IMG/VR virus record: IMGVR_UViG_3300021090_000034
Coordinates: 1-47,993 of that record
DNA from: a virus
Reading direction: 5' to 3' (one strand)
DNA: 47,993 bases
The notes beneath the pieces were generated by a model. That model had not been told where the DNA came from. It ran no database searches and saw only the letters and a list, made by a program, of their open reading frames with translations. Shown here piece by piece: positions 31,997 through 39,211 of this stretch. Position 1 is the stretch's first letter. Every line of letters starts with the position of its first letter. The position numbers were made by a program, and so were the translations under genes.

Positions 31997-32357
31997 TGTT
32001 TGTGTGGCTGTAACTTAGCCGCTCCTTTGTTAGGCCGATCTGTTCCGCTGCGCGAAGCGCAATAGCACTGGGCGCGTGCAATTCTCGCTCATCGACAGCT
32101 CTCTTGCTCTCAAGGCACAGCCATATCCATTCATCGATTGCGGTCATTGTGGTCATCCACATGCCGTCAGGGCGCATGATCGCAGGAAATGCATGCTTAT
32201 CGACCCAGCGATGCAAAGCCACAATCGATTTGAGGCCCAAATATCGGCAAATGTTCTTGTGGCCAATGATCAGGTTCTGATCGCGCTGAATCTTGAGCGA
32301 GCTGTCGCGAACCTCAGTAAGGCCCCACTCGCGGCCCCTATTGAAGTTTCTTGGCAT
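31863..32357 (-). CDS. Helix-turn-helix protein (164 aa), possible second packaging or regulatory factor
   Basis: KNICRYLGLKSIVALHRWVD followed by IMRPDGMWMTTMTAIDEWI is a winged-helix/MerR-like arrangement seen in excisionases and Nu1-type small terminases. It could recognise the packaging site or repress early genes. Overlaps the genes on both sides. Confidence 0.6.
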   Translation of the reverse strand: MPRNFNRGREWGLTEVRDSSLKIQRDQNLIIGHKNICRYLGLKSIVALHRWVDKHAFPAIMRPDGMWMTTMTAIDEWIWLCLESKRAVDERELHAPSAIALRAAEQIGLTKERLSYSHTNNDYKRAWEKRTGRSPRFYEERQVREGEGGETTAEQPKPEGDADS

Positions 32358-32496
32358 CAGCTTTGCTCAGCAACGTAGCTGCGGCATTAAGCGCGCGGCT
32401 CTCGACAATACGATTTTCAATCGCAAGCCAGGCGGCGCGTACCTCGGGCGTCATAAGCTTGATCGCGGCAATCGTCGGCATTTGTAAAAACTCCAT
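32338..32496 (-). CDS. Small helical protein (52 aa)
   Basis: MEFLQMPTIAAIKLMTPEV start with GGAG eight bases upstream. Two short helices ending in KADAKKLQ. First gene of the leftward block, facing the origin-like region; overlaps the start of the HTH gene by 20 bp. Confidence 0.5.
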   Translation of the reverse strand: MEFLQMPTIAAIKLMTPEVRAAWLAIENRIVESRALNAAATLLSKADAKKLQ

Positions 32497-32549
32497 ATCG
32501 AGCGCTCCGTTTCAGCAATTTACCATCGCATGGAGGATAGGAGTTGTCA

Positions 32550-32729
32550 ATGAAGAGAACATCATGTGAACTAATGCTGCAAACGGCGGAAATTTCCGCC
32601 AAGTGTGCTAAATGTTCTCATCTCGTTCTAAACAGTGTCGCTTCGATGGCGCTTAAGTGTCGCTTCGATCACGTAAAAAATACAACAGTTTCAATAAGTA
32701 AGGCGCTTAGTGGCGCTTATGACGCTTAG
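32550..32729 (+). CDS. Possible small Cys/Lys protein (59 aa) over the origin region
   Basis: ATG with AGGAG upstream; contains AKCAKCSHL. But it is read across a perfect 16-bp palindrome and the iteron cluster, so coding may be incidental. Confidence 0.3.
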   Translation: MKRTSCELMLQTAEISAKCAKCSHLVLNSVASMALKCRFDHVKNTTVSISKALSGAYDA

Positions 32730-32820
32730 AAGTCTCATTCTCTCTATATTATACGCTGGTATACCAAGGGGTCCACTGAGTGTAATGCAAAAACGAAGCG
32801 TCATGCGACATGCGACATCG
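32585..32820. other. Candidate replication origin: palindrome, phased iterons, AT tract
   Basis: A perfect 16-bp palindrome GGCGGAAATTTCCGCC (32585-32600). Two exact copies of AGTGTCGCTTCGAT at 32634 and 32656, 22 bp apart (two helical turns). The 8-mer GGCGCTTA at 32648, 32702 and 32712, plus GACGCTTA at 32721. An AT-rich stretch 32672-32700, then TGGTATACCA at 32757-32766. Directly upstream of the helicase gene. Function inferred from layout. Confidence 0.55.
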
Positions 32821-32840
32821 AGCGATCTCAAGACGCCCTA

Positions 32841-32869
32841 TTGAGCGCAATCGGCACTCACGATATACT
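32841..32869 (+). promoter_or_regulatory. Sigma70-type promoter of the helicase gene
   Basis: TTGAGC (32841-32846), 17-bp spacer, TATACT (32864-32869), 42 bp before the ATG. Good spacing and near-consensus -10. Confidence 0.6.
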
Positions 32870-32910
32870 GATTTCTCACATAAAATCAATAACTTAGACA
32901 GGCTCAGCTC

Positions 32911-34314
32911 ATGGCCCAAAAGCGCAACACCCTCAGCGATGACGCGCTGGCGGGTGGTTTCGTTGCCCAGTTCTCAAACTCAATCCGATACAACGCACAG
33001 CTCGGCCAATGGTTTGTTTGGAATGGGAAGCTGTGGGAAATCGATTATAGATCGCGTGCTGACTGGCGCTGTCTCGAATTCCTACGCGCGACGGTCGATG
33101 AACTATCCGTGAGCATTGCCAAGGCACTGCGCGCCAAGTCGCGCTTCAAAACACCAACCGAAGAAGAAAAGGCCGAGGCATCCGAGGCAGCTGCCAACAT
33201 AGCTGTTTCGCTGCTCAGCGCGTCGCGCCTCAAAAACGTGATGCACATTGCGCAGCGTCACAAGAAAATTACCATGGATATCAATTCATGGGATGCCGAT
33301 CCGTGGCTCTTGAATACACCTAATGGCACGGTGAACCTAAAGACCGGCGAGCTACGCAAGCACGATCCGCTCGATTACATGACCAAGACCACAAGCACCG
33401 ATGTTAACTTCACGGAGCCCGAGCTGTGGCTCACATTCTTGCATCGCATCACAAACGGCAATAGCGAACACATCGCCTATCTACAGAAAATCCTTGGCTA
33501 CTCATTGGTCGGCCTAGTCAAAGAAAACCGTATGTGGTTCTTCTATGGCACTGGCGCAAATGGCAAGAGCGTATTGCTCAATACAGCCTATCATATTCTT
33601 GGCTCATACGCGCGGTGGGCTAACAGCTCAACCTTCATGCGCACATTCGGTCAGCAACATCCAACTGAACTGGCTGATCTCTGTGGCGCACGGCTAGTGA
33701 TGTGCGGTGAGACCTCGCGCAATCACCAATGGGACGAGGAGCGCATCAAATCGATTACAGGTGGCGAACCGATCAAGGCTCGGTTCATGCGTCAAGACTT
33801 CTTTGAGTACACACCACAATTCACAGTTGTGCTGGCAGGCAATCATAAACCTAAGCTTGAGAACGTTGACGAAGCTGTGCGCCGTCGCTTCAACCTTGTA
33901 CCGTTCGACGTAACGATACCTGAGAAGGAGCGCGACAATGAGCTAAGCACAAAGCTTGAGGCTGAGTTTCCACAAATACTTGGGTGGATGATTCAAGGTT
34001 GCCTAAAATGGCAGGATCAAGGTCTTGAAGCGCCTGACGTTGTGCGCAATGTCACGCGCGATTACCTCACACAAACTGACTGCATGCTTTCATGGCTTGA
34101 GGAGTGCGCCGAGTTTAGCAAAGAAGCCTTCACTACCTCGTCCGACCTTTATCGTTCATTCAACACATGGACCGCTGAGAACGGTGAGAAGCCCCAGTCT
34201 ATGCGCGGCTTCTCAATGCAGCTCGAAGATCGGGCGCGAGCGCTTGGCATTGAAAAAATCAAGACCGCGAAGTCACGCGGCTTCAAGGGCATCGGCTTGC
34301 TGGTATACGACTGA
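32911..34314 (+). CDS. SF3 helicase (D5/P4-type replication protein)
   Basis: 467 aa. D5_N-like N-terminal region (LLNTPNGTVNLKTGELRKHD), then Walker A FYGTGANGKSVLLNT at about residues 211-225, Walker B region CGARLVMCGETS and sensor FTVVLAGNHKP. This is the C-terminal helicase part of phage/plasmid primase-helicases that unwinds DNA as a hexamer. The N-terminal primase domain usually fused to it is absent. Located next to the origin candidate. Confidence 0.85.
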   Translation: MAQKRNTLSDDALAGGFVAQFSNSIRYNAQLGQWFVWNGKLWEIDYRSRADWRCLEFLRATVDELSVSIAKALRAKSRFKTPTEEEKAEASEAAANIAVSLLSASRLKNVMHIAQRHKKITMDINSWDADPWLLNTPNGTVNLKTGELRKHDPLDYMTKTTSTDVNFTEPELWLTFLHRITNGNSEHIAYLQKILGYSLVGLVKENRMWFFYGTGANGKSVLLNTAYHILGSYARWANSSTFMRTFGQQHPTELADLCGARLVMCGETSRNHQWDEERIKSITGGEPIKARFMRQDFFEYTPQFTVVLAGNHKPKLENVDEAVRRRFNLVPFDVTIPEKERDNELSTKLEAEFPQILGWMIQGCLKWQDQGLEAPDVVRNVTRDYLTQTDCMLSWLEECAEFSKEAFTTSSDLYRSFNTWTAENGEKPQSMRGFSMQLEDRARALGIEKIKTAKSRGFKGIGLLVYD

Positions 34315-34333
34315 CGCCGCCATACGATTACAC

Positions 34334-34361
34334 TTGCTACCTAGCATAACTGTGCTATGCT
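34334..34361 (+). promoter_or_regulatory. Promoter with overlapping dyad
   Basis: TTGCTA (34334-34339), 16-bp spacer, TATGCT (34356-34361). The -10 is one arm of the inverted repeat AGCATA ... TATGCT (34343-34361), so a repressor bound there would block it. Serves the secreted-protein gene at 34461. Confidence 0.35.
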
Positions 34362-34460
34362 ATATGACGCTCAGATGAGTTGCCAGCCTTGTTGCCCCTT
34401 TGGTGTCACTCATCGCCCAACAGTCTGGGCGTGACTACGTCACACAATTAGGAGACTCGC

Positions 34461-34736
34461 ATGAAACTTACTACATTTGCCGTCATTGCCACACTGCTCA
34501 CAGGCGGCGCAGCTGTTGCCATCGAGAACGGCGATCCATTCAGCACGGGCGATAGCTATGGCCCACGTGGCGGCGACTTCGGCGCGCAGCACCAAGTTCT
34601 CGTTCCTGCCGAGCGCACAACGCATCGCGCAAAGATCGATTGCAAGGCGCAGTTCCTGACCGCCGACGAGTGGATGGCATGCTCGCCGGAATTCCAAAGC
34701 CCGGCACCCGGCCTTCCGAAGAATTCCCGGCGCTAA
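34461..34736 (+). CDS. Secreted protein (91 aa)
   Basis: Signal peptide (KLTTFAVIATLLTGGAAVAI), then a polar, Gly/Pro-rich mature part with two Cys. Probably periplasmic. Isolated between a promoter and a stem-loop. No family recognised. Confidence 0.55.
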   Translation: MKLTTFAVIATLLTGGAAVAIENGDPFSTGDSYGPRGGDFGAQHQVLVPAERTTHRAKIDCKAQFLTADEWMACSPEFQSPAPGLPKNSRR

Positions 34737-34757
34737 GACCGCATCGCATAGCCTGAG

Positions 34758-34779
34758 TGAAGGGGCCCCAGCCCCTTCA
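34758..34779 (+). terminator. Perfect 9-bp hairpin after the secreted-protein gene
   Basis: TGAAGGGGC (34758-34766) and GCCCCTTCA (34771-34779) with a CCCA loop. No T-run follows, so termination may need Rho or it may be a stability element. Confidence 0.5.
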
Positions 34780-34797
34780 TTGAGTTGGAGGACTCAC

Positions 34798-34974
34798 ATG
34801 ACCAAAGCAGATTTCATATTCATTGCGCATGCGATTGCGCACACGCGCATGGACCAGAATGAACGCAACAAGCTTGTTACCAGCCTGTGCGGCTACTTCC
34901 AAACACGAAATTTGCGCTTCGACCGCTCACGCTTTACAGACGCGGCGCAGCTTCTCGCGGATGCAGTCAAATGA
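34798..34974 (+). CDS. Hypothetical protein (58 aa)
   Basis: ATG at 34798 preceded by GGAGGA. Helical, basic (AHTRMDQNERNKLVTSLCGY). Similar small proteins of this plan with an F.IAHAI start are found in many phage replication regions. ATGA coupling with the next gene. Confidence 0.55.
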   Translation: MTKADFIFIAHAIAHTRMDQNERNKLVTSLCGYFQTRNLRFDRSRFTDAAQLLADAVK

Positions 34975-35225
34975 CTATGGTGCTGTATCCCTTCTACGAT
35001 TGCGTGCGCGGCGCGGACGAAAAGATTGCGCTGGGCGGCACCGTCCATCAGCAATTCAATTGCGCTTCGTGCGGCATGAAACAGACCATGCCCACGCCGA
35101 ACGCCTTTCATCTGCGCGGCTCGTGCGAGGAATGTGGTCATATTACAGACATCGAAAAGGATGGCTGTAACTACATGGTTATGTACACCAACACGCCGCA
35201 TCTACTCAAGGAGATTTTGAAATGA
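34971..35225 (+). CDS. Zinc-ribbon protein (84 aa)
   Basis: ATG at 34971. Two Cys pairs (CASCGMK and CEECGHI) about 20 residues apart. Small nucleic-acid or protein-binding zinc ribbon. Coupled to both neighbours. Confidence 0.6.
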   Translation: MTMVLYPFYDCVRGADEKIALGGTVHQQFNCASCGMKQTMPTPNAFHLRGSCEECGHITDIEKDGCNYMVMYTNTPHLLKEILK

Positions 35226-35503
35226 GCGAGCAACGCGCGAAGGACGCGCTATATGTCCAGCTTCAGAAGGCCGTGAACGCGGTCCTCAATGAGCAGATGC
35301 CTAAGTGCGAAGTGAGCATCGAGGAGCTTATTCAGGAAGTAATTCCTCAGTTTTTCGGCGCGGTCACGGCGACGCTCATCCACACGCAGTGCGAGGAGCG
35401 CGTAACTGAGCGCGAGCGGTCCGAGGAAGCCGTGGATATGCTGCTTGATGCCATCCAGTATGCTATTCGGTTCGTCAGGAACCCGCCAAGCGAGTTGCTA
35501 TGA
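35222..35503 (+). CDS. Hypothetical helical protein (93 aa)
   Basis: Helical, acidic (EELIQEVIPQFFGAVTATLI). Overlaps both neighbours by four bases. Function unknown. Confidence 0.55.
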   Translation: MSEQRAKDALYVQLQKAVNAVLNEQMPKCEVSIEELIQEVIPQFFGAVTATLIHTQCEERVTERERSEEAVDMLLDAIQYAIRFVRNPPSELL

Positions 35504-35715
35504 AAAAGCCTGTTCAAACTACCAACGAGCAAATCGAGTACCTGCTAGATTTGCCTGGCAACGGCATCAGCAACCGCTTGCAAGCTGCGTGCTACCTCTA
35601 TCTTTGCGAATATCCTGGAACGGCAAGCGCCGAGACTCGTGATCGCTTAGAGACGGCGCGAAGCCTTGCTAAGTTCCTTAGCCAACACGTCCACATGGAC
35701 GTAAACCGGGAGTGA
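35500..35715 (+). CDS. Hypothetical protein (71 aa)
   Basis: Helical (NRLQAACYLYLCEYPGTASA). Coupled to the previous gene by ATGA. Function unknown. Confidence 0.5.
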   Translation: MKKPVQTTNEQIEYLLDLPGNGISNRLQAACYLYLCEYPGTASAETRDRLETARSLAKFLSQHVHMDVNRE

Positions 35716-35722
35716 GATTCCC

Positions 35723-35983
35723 ATGACCACACGCTTTAGAGCGCTAGGCTTCAGCTATAGCGACATCCTAGACCGCTCGCTCTTTGCGAAGCAGCGCGTT
35801 TGCCATCGTAGCTTGGTCAATCGACACCTTGAGCTTGCGGCCTCGTATAGGCTCGAATCAAACCTTATGTCGCTCTACTTCACGATCACAGATCGCACGC
35901 CTAACAACTGTAAGGTCTGGGCGCGCGAACATATTGCCGCTGCACGCACGATCAACAAGCAAGCGAGCGCATTGCCGCGCTAG
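35723..35983 (+). CDS. Hypothetical basic protein (86 aa)
   Basis: Arg/Lys-rich, compact (RALGFSYSDILDRSLFAKQR). Preceded by GGGAGTGAG at suitable distance. Last gene before the structured spacer 35986-36077. Confidence 0.5.
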   Translation: MTTRFRALGFSYSDILDRSLFAKQRVCHRSLVNRHLELAASYRLESNLMSLYFTITDRTPNNCKVWAREHIAAARTINKQASALPR

Positions 35984-35985
35984 CA

Positions 35986-36077
35986 GTGCCGTTGCAAAAA
36001 ACGGCACGTCATGCTACTACTCTAGAACGGCAAGGCGTGCTTCTACACGCTAGTTACACAAGAGCAGCTAGAGTAGT
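35986..36077 (+). promoter_or_regulatory. Highly structured spacer with three stem-loops
   Basis: GTGCCGTT / AACGGCAC (35986-36007), then outer arms ACTACTCTAG (36016-36025) and CTAGAGTAGT (36068-36077) enclosing GCGTG / CACGC (about 36035-36050). Almost every base can pair. Could be a small RNA, a terminator-leader combination or a 5' UTR switch for the gene at 36084. Confidence 0.45.
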
Positions 36078-36083
36078 ATCTAA

Positions 36084-36323
36084 ATGGCAACACCAGAAGA
36101 AATTCGTGTGCTACTAAATTTGGACAAAGACGATGAACGTCCCTTAAAAGAAGCTCTCGCAGAACAGCTAAGCTCTCGCGAGGCTCCACGAGGCACCAGA
36201 GTTCGCTGTGCGTGGTGTGGGCATGAATTCGTCAAGGTTCGCGCAACGCAGCAATATTGTCAGACAGCCTGCAAATCTGAGTTCCACGCTTACGCAAAGC
36301 GCTACTTGCGCAACGTCAAATAG
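36084..36323 (+). CDS. Zinc-finger-like protein (79 aa)
   Basis: RCAWCGHEF and YCQTACKSEF form a C-x2-C ... C-x3-C site like the treble-clef fingers found in small phage and bacterial DNA/RNA-binding proteins. N-terminal acidic helix. Downstream of the structured spacer. Confidence 0.6.
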   Translation: MATPEEIRVLLNLDKDDERPLKEALAEQLSSREAPRGTRVRCAWCGHEFVKVRATQQYCQTACKSEFHAYAKRYLRNVK

Positions 36324-36332
36324 GAGCCTAAC

Positions 36333-36629
36333 ATGAGATCGCTCGTCCTGAAAGCTCGCCGAATTGGCCGCACAGAAGATGGCGTCATATCCAAGTTGAC
36401 TGACGATAATTACCTATATCGTGATGGCAAGATCACAATCGAGGAGCTTGTCAGCCGCGCTGAGATGGTCCGCGTGCGTTGGCAAGCCACTTGCGAACAC
36501 ATGTTCGAAAACATCCGTATCGCTTATGCCGACGACGACGCGCCGAGCAATACACAGTATTGCCCGACCGGACAGGGCAGCAAAAACGTCGCCGAGCGCA
36601 AGCGTTCGACAGGCTCAAAATTCGCTTGA
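36333..36629 (+). CDS. Hypothetical protein (98 aa)
   Basis: AGGAG before the ATG. Basic ends with an acidic middle (NIRIAYADDDAPSNTQYC). Function unknown. Confidence 0.5.
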   Translation: MRSLVLKARRIGRTEDGVISKLTDDNYLYRDGKITIEELVSRAEMVRVRWQATCEHMFENIRIAYADDDAPSNTQYCPTGQGSKNVAERKRSTGSKFA

Positions 36630-36657
36630 AACCGTTTCGCGAATGCGTTAGATTGAG

Positions 36658-36675
36658 TGACGCATAGTTGCGTCA
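36658..36675 (+). terminator. 7-bp perfect hairpin
   Basis: TGACGCA / TGCGTCA with loop TAGT, between two genes and 30 bases before a TTG start. No T-run. Attenuator or RNA-protection element. Confidence 0.4.
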
Positions 36676-36704
36676 TCAACATAACCATTCGAAAGGACTG
36701 AGTT

Positions 36705-37052
36705 TTGGACATTACCGTTTCCACAAAAGAGGGCGCTTCTATCACCGTCAATTACGCAATCGGTGAGAGCGTCGACGAGAACCTGAAGCTGTACGGCGAA
36801 GACGTTTGCAATGATGCCCTGCGCGCTTCGCTTATCCTGCGCGTTCAGGGTCGCGTTCGTTCGCTGATCAACAGCGGCAAAACCGCCGAAGAGATCAACA
36901 CTGCCTTGTCCGGCTGGAAAATCGGTATCGTGACGCGCAAGGGCGTGTCGCCGAAAGAAAAGATCAAGGGCCTGTACGAGAAGTGCTCGCCTGAGGAGCG
37001 CAACGCGCTTCTGAAGGAGCTGAAAGCAACGGCCAATCGCGTCGCTGCCTAG
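36705..37052 (+). CDS. Hypothetical protein (115 aa)
   Basis: TTG start with AAAGGA upstream. Strand-rich N-terminus (DITVSTKEGASITVNYAIGE) and helical C-terminus (PKEKIKGLYEKCSPEERNAL). Similar proteins of unknown role occur in phage early regions. Codon use is regular and the frame is long, so a real gene. Confidence 0.6.
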   Translation: MDITVSTKEGASITVNYAIGESVDENLKLYGEDVCNDALRASLILRVQGRVRSLINSGKTAEEINTALSGWKIGIVTRKGVSPKEKIKGLYEKCSPEERNALLKELKATANRVAA

Positions 37053-37377
37053 CGGTCTACGACCGCACGAGCATCACAGTTTTGGCGCAGAGTTGAGTCC
37101 TCCTCATTCGCGCCAAGGGCAGTCGGCAGTTAGCGAGAAGTCTCCCTCGTTTGCCGGCTGCTTTCATTTTGGAGACATGTGCGCTGGATCACCAGTGGAA
37201 GTGCGTTCTTACCTCACGCACCGACGCGGTGGAAGCACTCGGGGCGGAACCAGTATACGCTTCGTGGCAGAGCGGGCATCATTGTAGGGCATTAGAACGC
37301 CGAAAGTCCTTACCGCTTAGACTAGGCGTGACAGCCGGAGAGACGGCACTTTAAGCCTGCAACCCAAGGAGACTATT
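37052..37377 (+). ncRNA. Structured non-coding region, RNA candidate
   Basis: 326 bp with no convincing gene (a 67-aa frame, 37151-37354, lacks a good ribosome site). Several stems: GCGGTC/GACCGC (37052-37066), a long imperfect stem from CAGTCGGCA (about 37119) to TGCCGGCTG (about 37160), and GTGCGT/ACGCAC (about 37201-37221). It does not fit a tRNA cloverleaf. Could be a phage small RNA or a leader for the gene at 37378. Confidence 0.4.
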
Positions 37378-37755
37378 ATGAACCATCGTTCGCACGTTGT
37401 CATCAAAGCCATCGAAGACATCGACGGCAGCTCGGATGAAGCCTTCGAAGCGGCACTTGCCAAGTGCGAAAACCCGCTCCAATCGTTCATCGTCGAACTC
37501 CAGCACAGCGTCAACCATCTCGTTGACAAATATTCGTCAGAGGACACGCCGTCCGACCTTCTAATTTTGAAGGGCCTGCCAGGCGGCTTTGCCGCAATGC
37601 GCATCAGCACCTTAATGCGCTTGCAAATGCCAATCTTGGTCATGGCCGTGGTCGTGCATGACATGATCCGCGAGGACATGGAGATGACCGGCAACATCTT
37701 GGCCGAAATGGCTGGGGGCAAGCAGCCCAATGACAACGAACCTCAGCAAGGCTGA
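37378..37755 (+). CDS. Hypothetical protein (125 aa)
   Basis: AAGGAG precedes the ATG. Helical, with a hydrophobic helix (LMRLQMPILVMAVVVHDMIR) that is too polar to be a clear membrane span. Acidic N-terminal half. Function unknown. Confidence 0.6.
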   Translation: MNHRSHVVIKAIEDIDGSSDEAFEAALAKCENPLQSFIVELQHSVNHLVDKYSSEDTPSDLLILKGLPGGFAAMRISTLMRLQMPILVMAVVVHDMIREDMEMTGNILAEMAGGKQPNDNEPQQG

Positions 37756-37933
37756 AGAGGCGGCCTTAGCCGCCGTTGATCGTATCCAGCGCAAAGCCGA
37801 CCTTGTGCGGTCGCGAGGAGCGACCGAGTTCGCCGACAAGCTCGACCGTGTCGCGGATCATTGCAAGCTGCGCGCCCAGGCCGAGCACCTGCTAGAATTG
37901 CGGCGCAAGTCCCGCAAGAAGAAGGAGGCATGA
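37730..37933 (+). CDS. Basic coiled-coil protein (67 aa)
   Basis: Overlaps the previous gene by 26 bp. Helical with a Lys/Arg-rich end (LLELRRKSRKKKEA). Possible nucleic-acid-binding helper. Confidence 0.5.
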   Translation: MTTNLSKAEEAALAAVDRIQRKADLVRSRGATEFADKLDRVADHCKLRAQAEHLLELRRKSRKKKEA

Positions 37934-38151
37934 GCAAATTTACCGTTTATCACGTCTGCCGAAATCTTTTGCACGACGTGATCGAGCCCGACTGGATCGT
38001 CAATATAGCCATTCTCGACCCACACGGAAACCCAACGTTCATGAAGGTCTCACGCATAATTGCGTGTCCCGCCACGAACAAAGTTCACATTCAAGTCGAT
38101 GGAATCGACGAGGAGGACGAATGCCAGAAAGCACAGAAGAAGCCATCTTGA
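37930..38151 (+). CDS. Hypothetical protein (73 aa)
   Basis: ATG at 37930, ATGA overlap with the previous stop. Strand-rich (KFTVYHVCRNLLHDVIEPDW) with acidic tail. Function unknown. Confidence 0.5.
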   Translation: MSKFTVYHVCRNLLHDVIEPDWIVNIAILDPHGNPTFMKVSRIIACPATNKVHIQVDGIDEEDECQKAQKKPS

Positions 38152-38639
38152 GCGTAGCGCAGGAGCCAGAGGCTCCCATCTTGAACGTCGCGAATGTCCA
38201 GCGGCTAATCGGCAAGCTCACGGACTTAGCAAATGCTGGCCGCCATGACAAGTTCAAGATGTCAACCTATGGCAGCTATATAAACTACGACTACGCCATC
38301 CAGGCCGGCCTCACTAACGGCTTGGTCAACAGTAGCCGTTACCACGAATGCAACACTGCCTGCTGCATGGCTGGTTGGGCGAACGTGATCAATCTTCACG
38401 AGGATCATGGCACGCCGCTTGACGAGATTTTAATCGACCATCTTGCAAACGCCGATGCGGCCATGGAATGGCTCGGCCTAACGAAGGTGCAGGCTCGCGC
38501 CCTGTTCGGCGGCACTTGGAATGCAACGCCTTTGCAAGGCATTCGTGTGCTTGAGAACCTCATCAAGTATAGCGAGGTTAATTGGCACCTAGCTATGCGT
38601 GAGGTTGAGGCTTTGAATAACAGTCGGCAACCACAATAG
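38121..38639 (+). CDS. Phage protein with CNTACCMAGWA motif (172 aa)
   Basis: ATG at 38121 (MPESTEE) with GAGG upstream. The core has HECNTACCMAGWANVINL, which resembles the CGTxxCIAGWA motif of a widespread but uncharacterised phage and plasmid family. C-terminal helical domain contains a leucine-rich stretch. Function unknown; the conserved Cys may bind a metal. Confidence 0.6.
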   Translation: MPESTEEAILSVAQEPEAPILNVANVQRLIGKLTDLANAGRHDKFKMSTYGSYINYDYAIQAGLTNGLVNSSRYHECNTACCMAGWANVINLHEDHGTPLDEILIDHLANADAAMEWLGLTKVQARALFGGTWNATPLQGIRVLENLIKYSEVNWHLAMREVEALNNSRQPQ

Positions 38640-38663
38640 CTGAATAACATCGGCGCGGGCATT

Positions 38664-38708
38664 GGACAATGAGCAGCACAGCTTGATGCTCGGTAGCTTA
38701 AATTGTCC
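38664..38708 (+). promoter_or_regulatory. Intergenic stem-loop
   Basis: GGACAAT (38664-38670) pairs with ATTGTCC (38702-38708), with an inner GAGCA/TGCTC stem. Lies in the 110-bp gap before the 61-aa gene. Candidate leader structure. Confidence 0.35.
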
Positions 38709-38750
38709 GATGGGTAACGGGAGCGCTGCCCCCCGCATAGGAGACACAAC

Positions 38751-38936
38751 ATGGCCGATAGTACAACGTTCGTCCTAGACGACCTAAGCGCCGAAGTCCA
38801 CATGGCGCAAAGCCTCGTGATAGTTGGTCTTTCCGACACGCCTGGGCCAAGCATCACGCTCAGCTTTAAGCAGGTATTCGATCTAGCCTCGCTCATTGCG
38901 AGCGAGCTTGCCGAGGGTGAGCACGATGGTGAATGA
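38751..38936 (+). CDS. Hypothetical acidic protein (61 aa)
   Basis: AGGAG upstream. Acidic and hydrophobic, strand-helix plan (SLVIVGLSDTPGPSITLSFK). Overlaps the next gene by 11 bp. Function unknown. Confidence 0.5.
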   Translation: MADSTTFVLDDLSAEVHMAQSLVIVGLSDTPGPSITLSFKQVFDLASLIASELAEGEHDGE

Positions 38937-39135
38937 TGCTGAACTGCGGCGCGCCTTCACCAAGATTGAGGCGCTCGAAAAAACTGTCTTGGCCTTGAAG
39001 CTCGACATTCTCAAGATCGCTCAAACCCATGTTGAGACGCTAGAAAACCAGCAAAGCATGCTCGACGCAACAAACCACCTGCTCGACGCATTGGGCGTGC
39101 CGCGCTTTGAGGACTTGCCCAAGAAAGGCGCTTAA
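38926..39135 (+). CDS. Coiled-coil protein (69 aa)
   Basis: ATG at 38926 (MVNDAELRR). Long heptad-patterned helix (IEALEKTVLALKLDILKIAQ). Coupled to the 24-aa micro-ORF that follows. Confidence 0.5.
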   Translation: MVNDAELRRAFTKIEALEKTVLALKLDILKIAQTHVETLENQQSMLDATNHLLDALGVPRFEDLPKKGA

Positions 39136-39209
39136 TGGAACCGTTTGTCGCTATCCTGTTCATCATCGGTATAGCCGGCCTACTGTTTTCAATCTTTGGC
39201 GATTGGTAA
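39135..39209 (+). CDS. Micro membrane protein (24 aa)
   Basis: MEPFVAILFIIGIAGLLFSI and four more residues: a single membrane helix. ATG overlaps the upstream stop (TAATG). Too short to assign, but the coupling supports translation. Confidence 0.4.
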   Translation: MEPFVAILFIIGIAGLLFSIFGDW

Positions 39210-39211
39210 TT

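Noticed and set aside
32522-32550. Leftward promoter from a perfect TTGACA (minus strand)
   Set aside because: No acceptable -10 at 16-18 bp; the AT-rich hexamer is 22 bp away.
37151-37354. 67-aa frame as a gene
   Set aside because: No properly spaced Shine-Dalgarno and the region has strong RNA structure; left as non-coding with low confidence.
37052-37377. tRNA or tmRNA gene
   Set aside because: No cloverleaf with TTCGA-type loop and matching acceptor stem could be formed.
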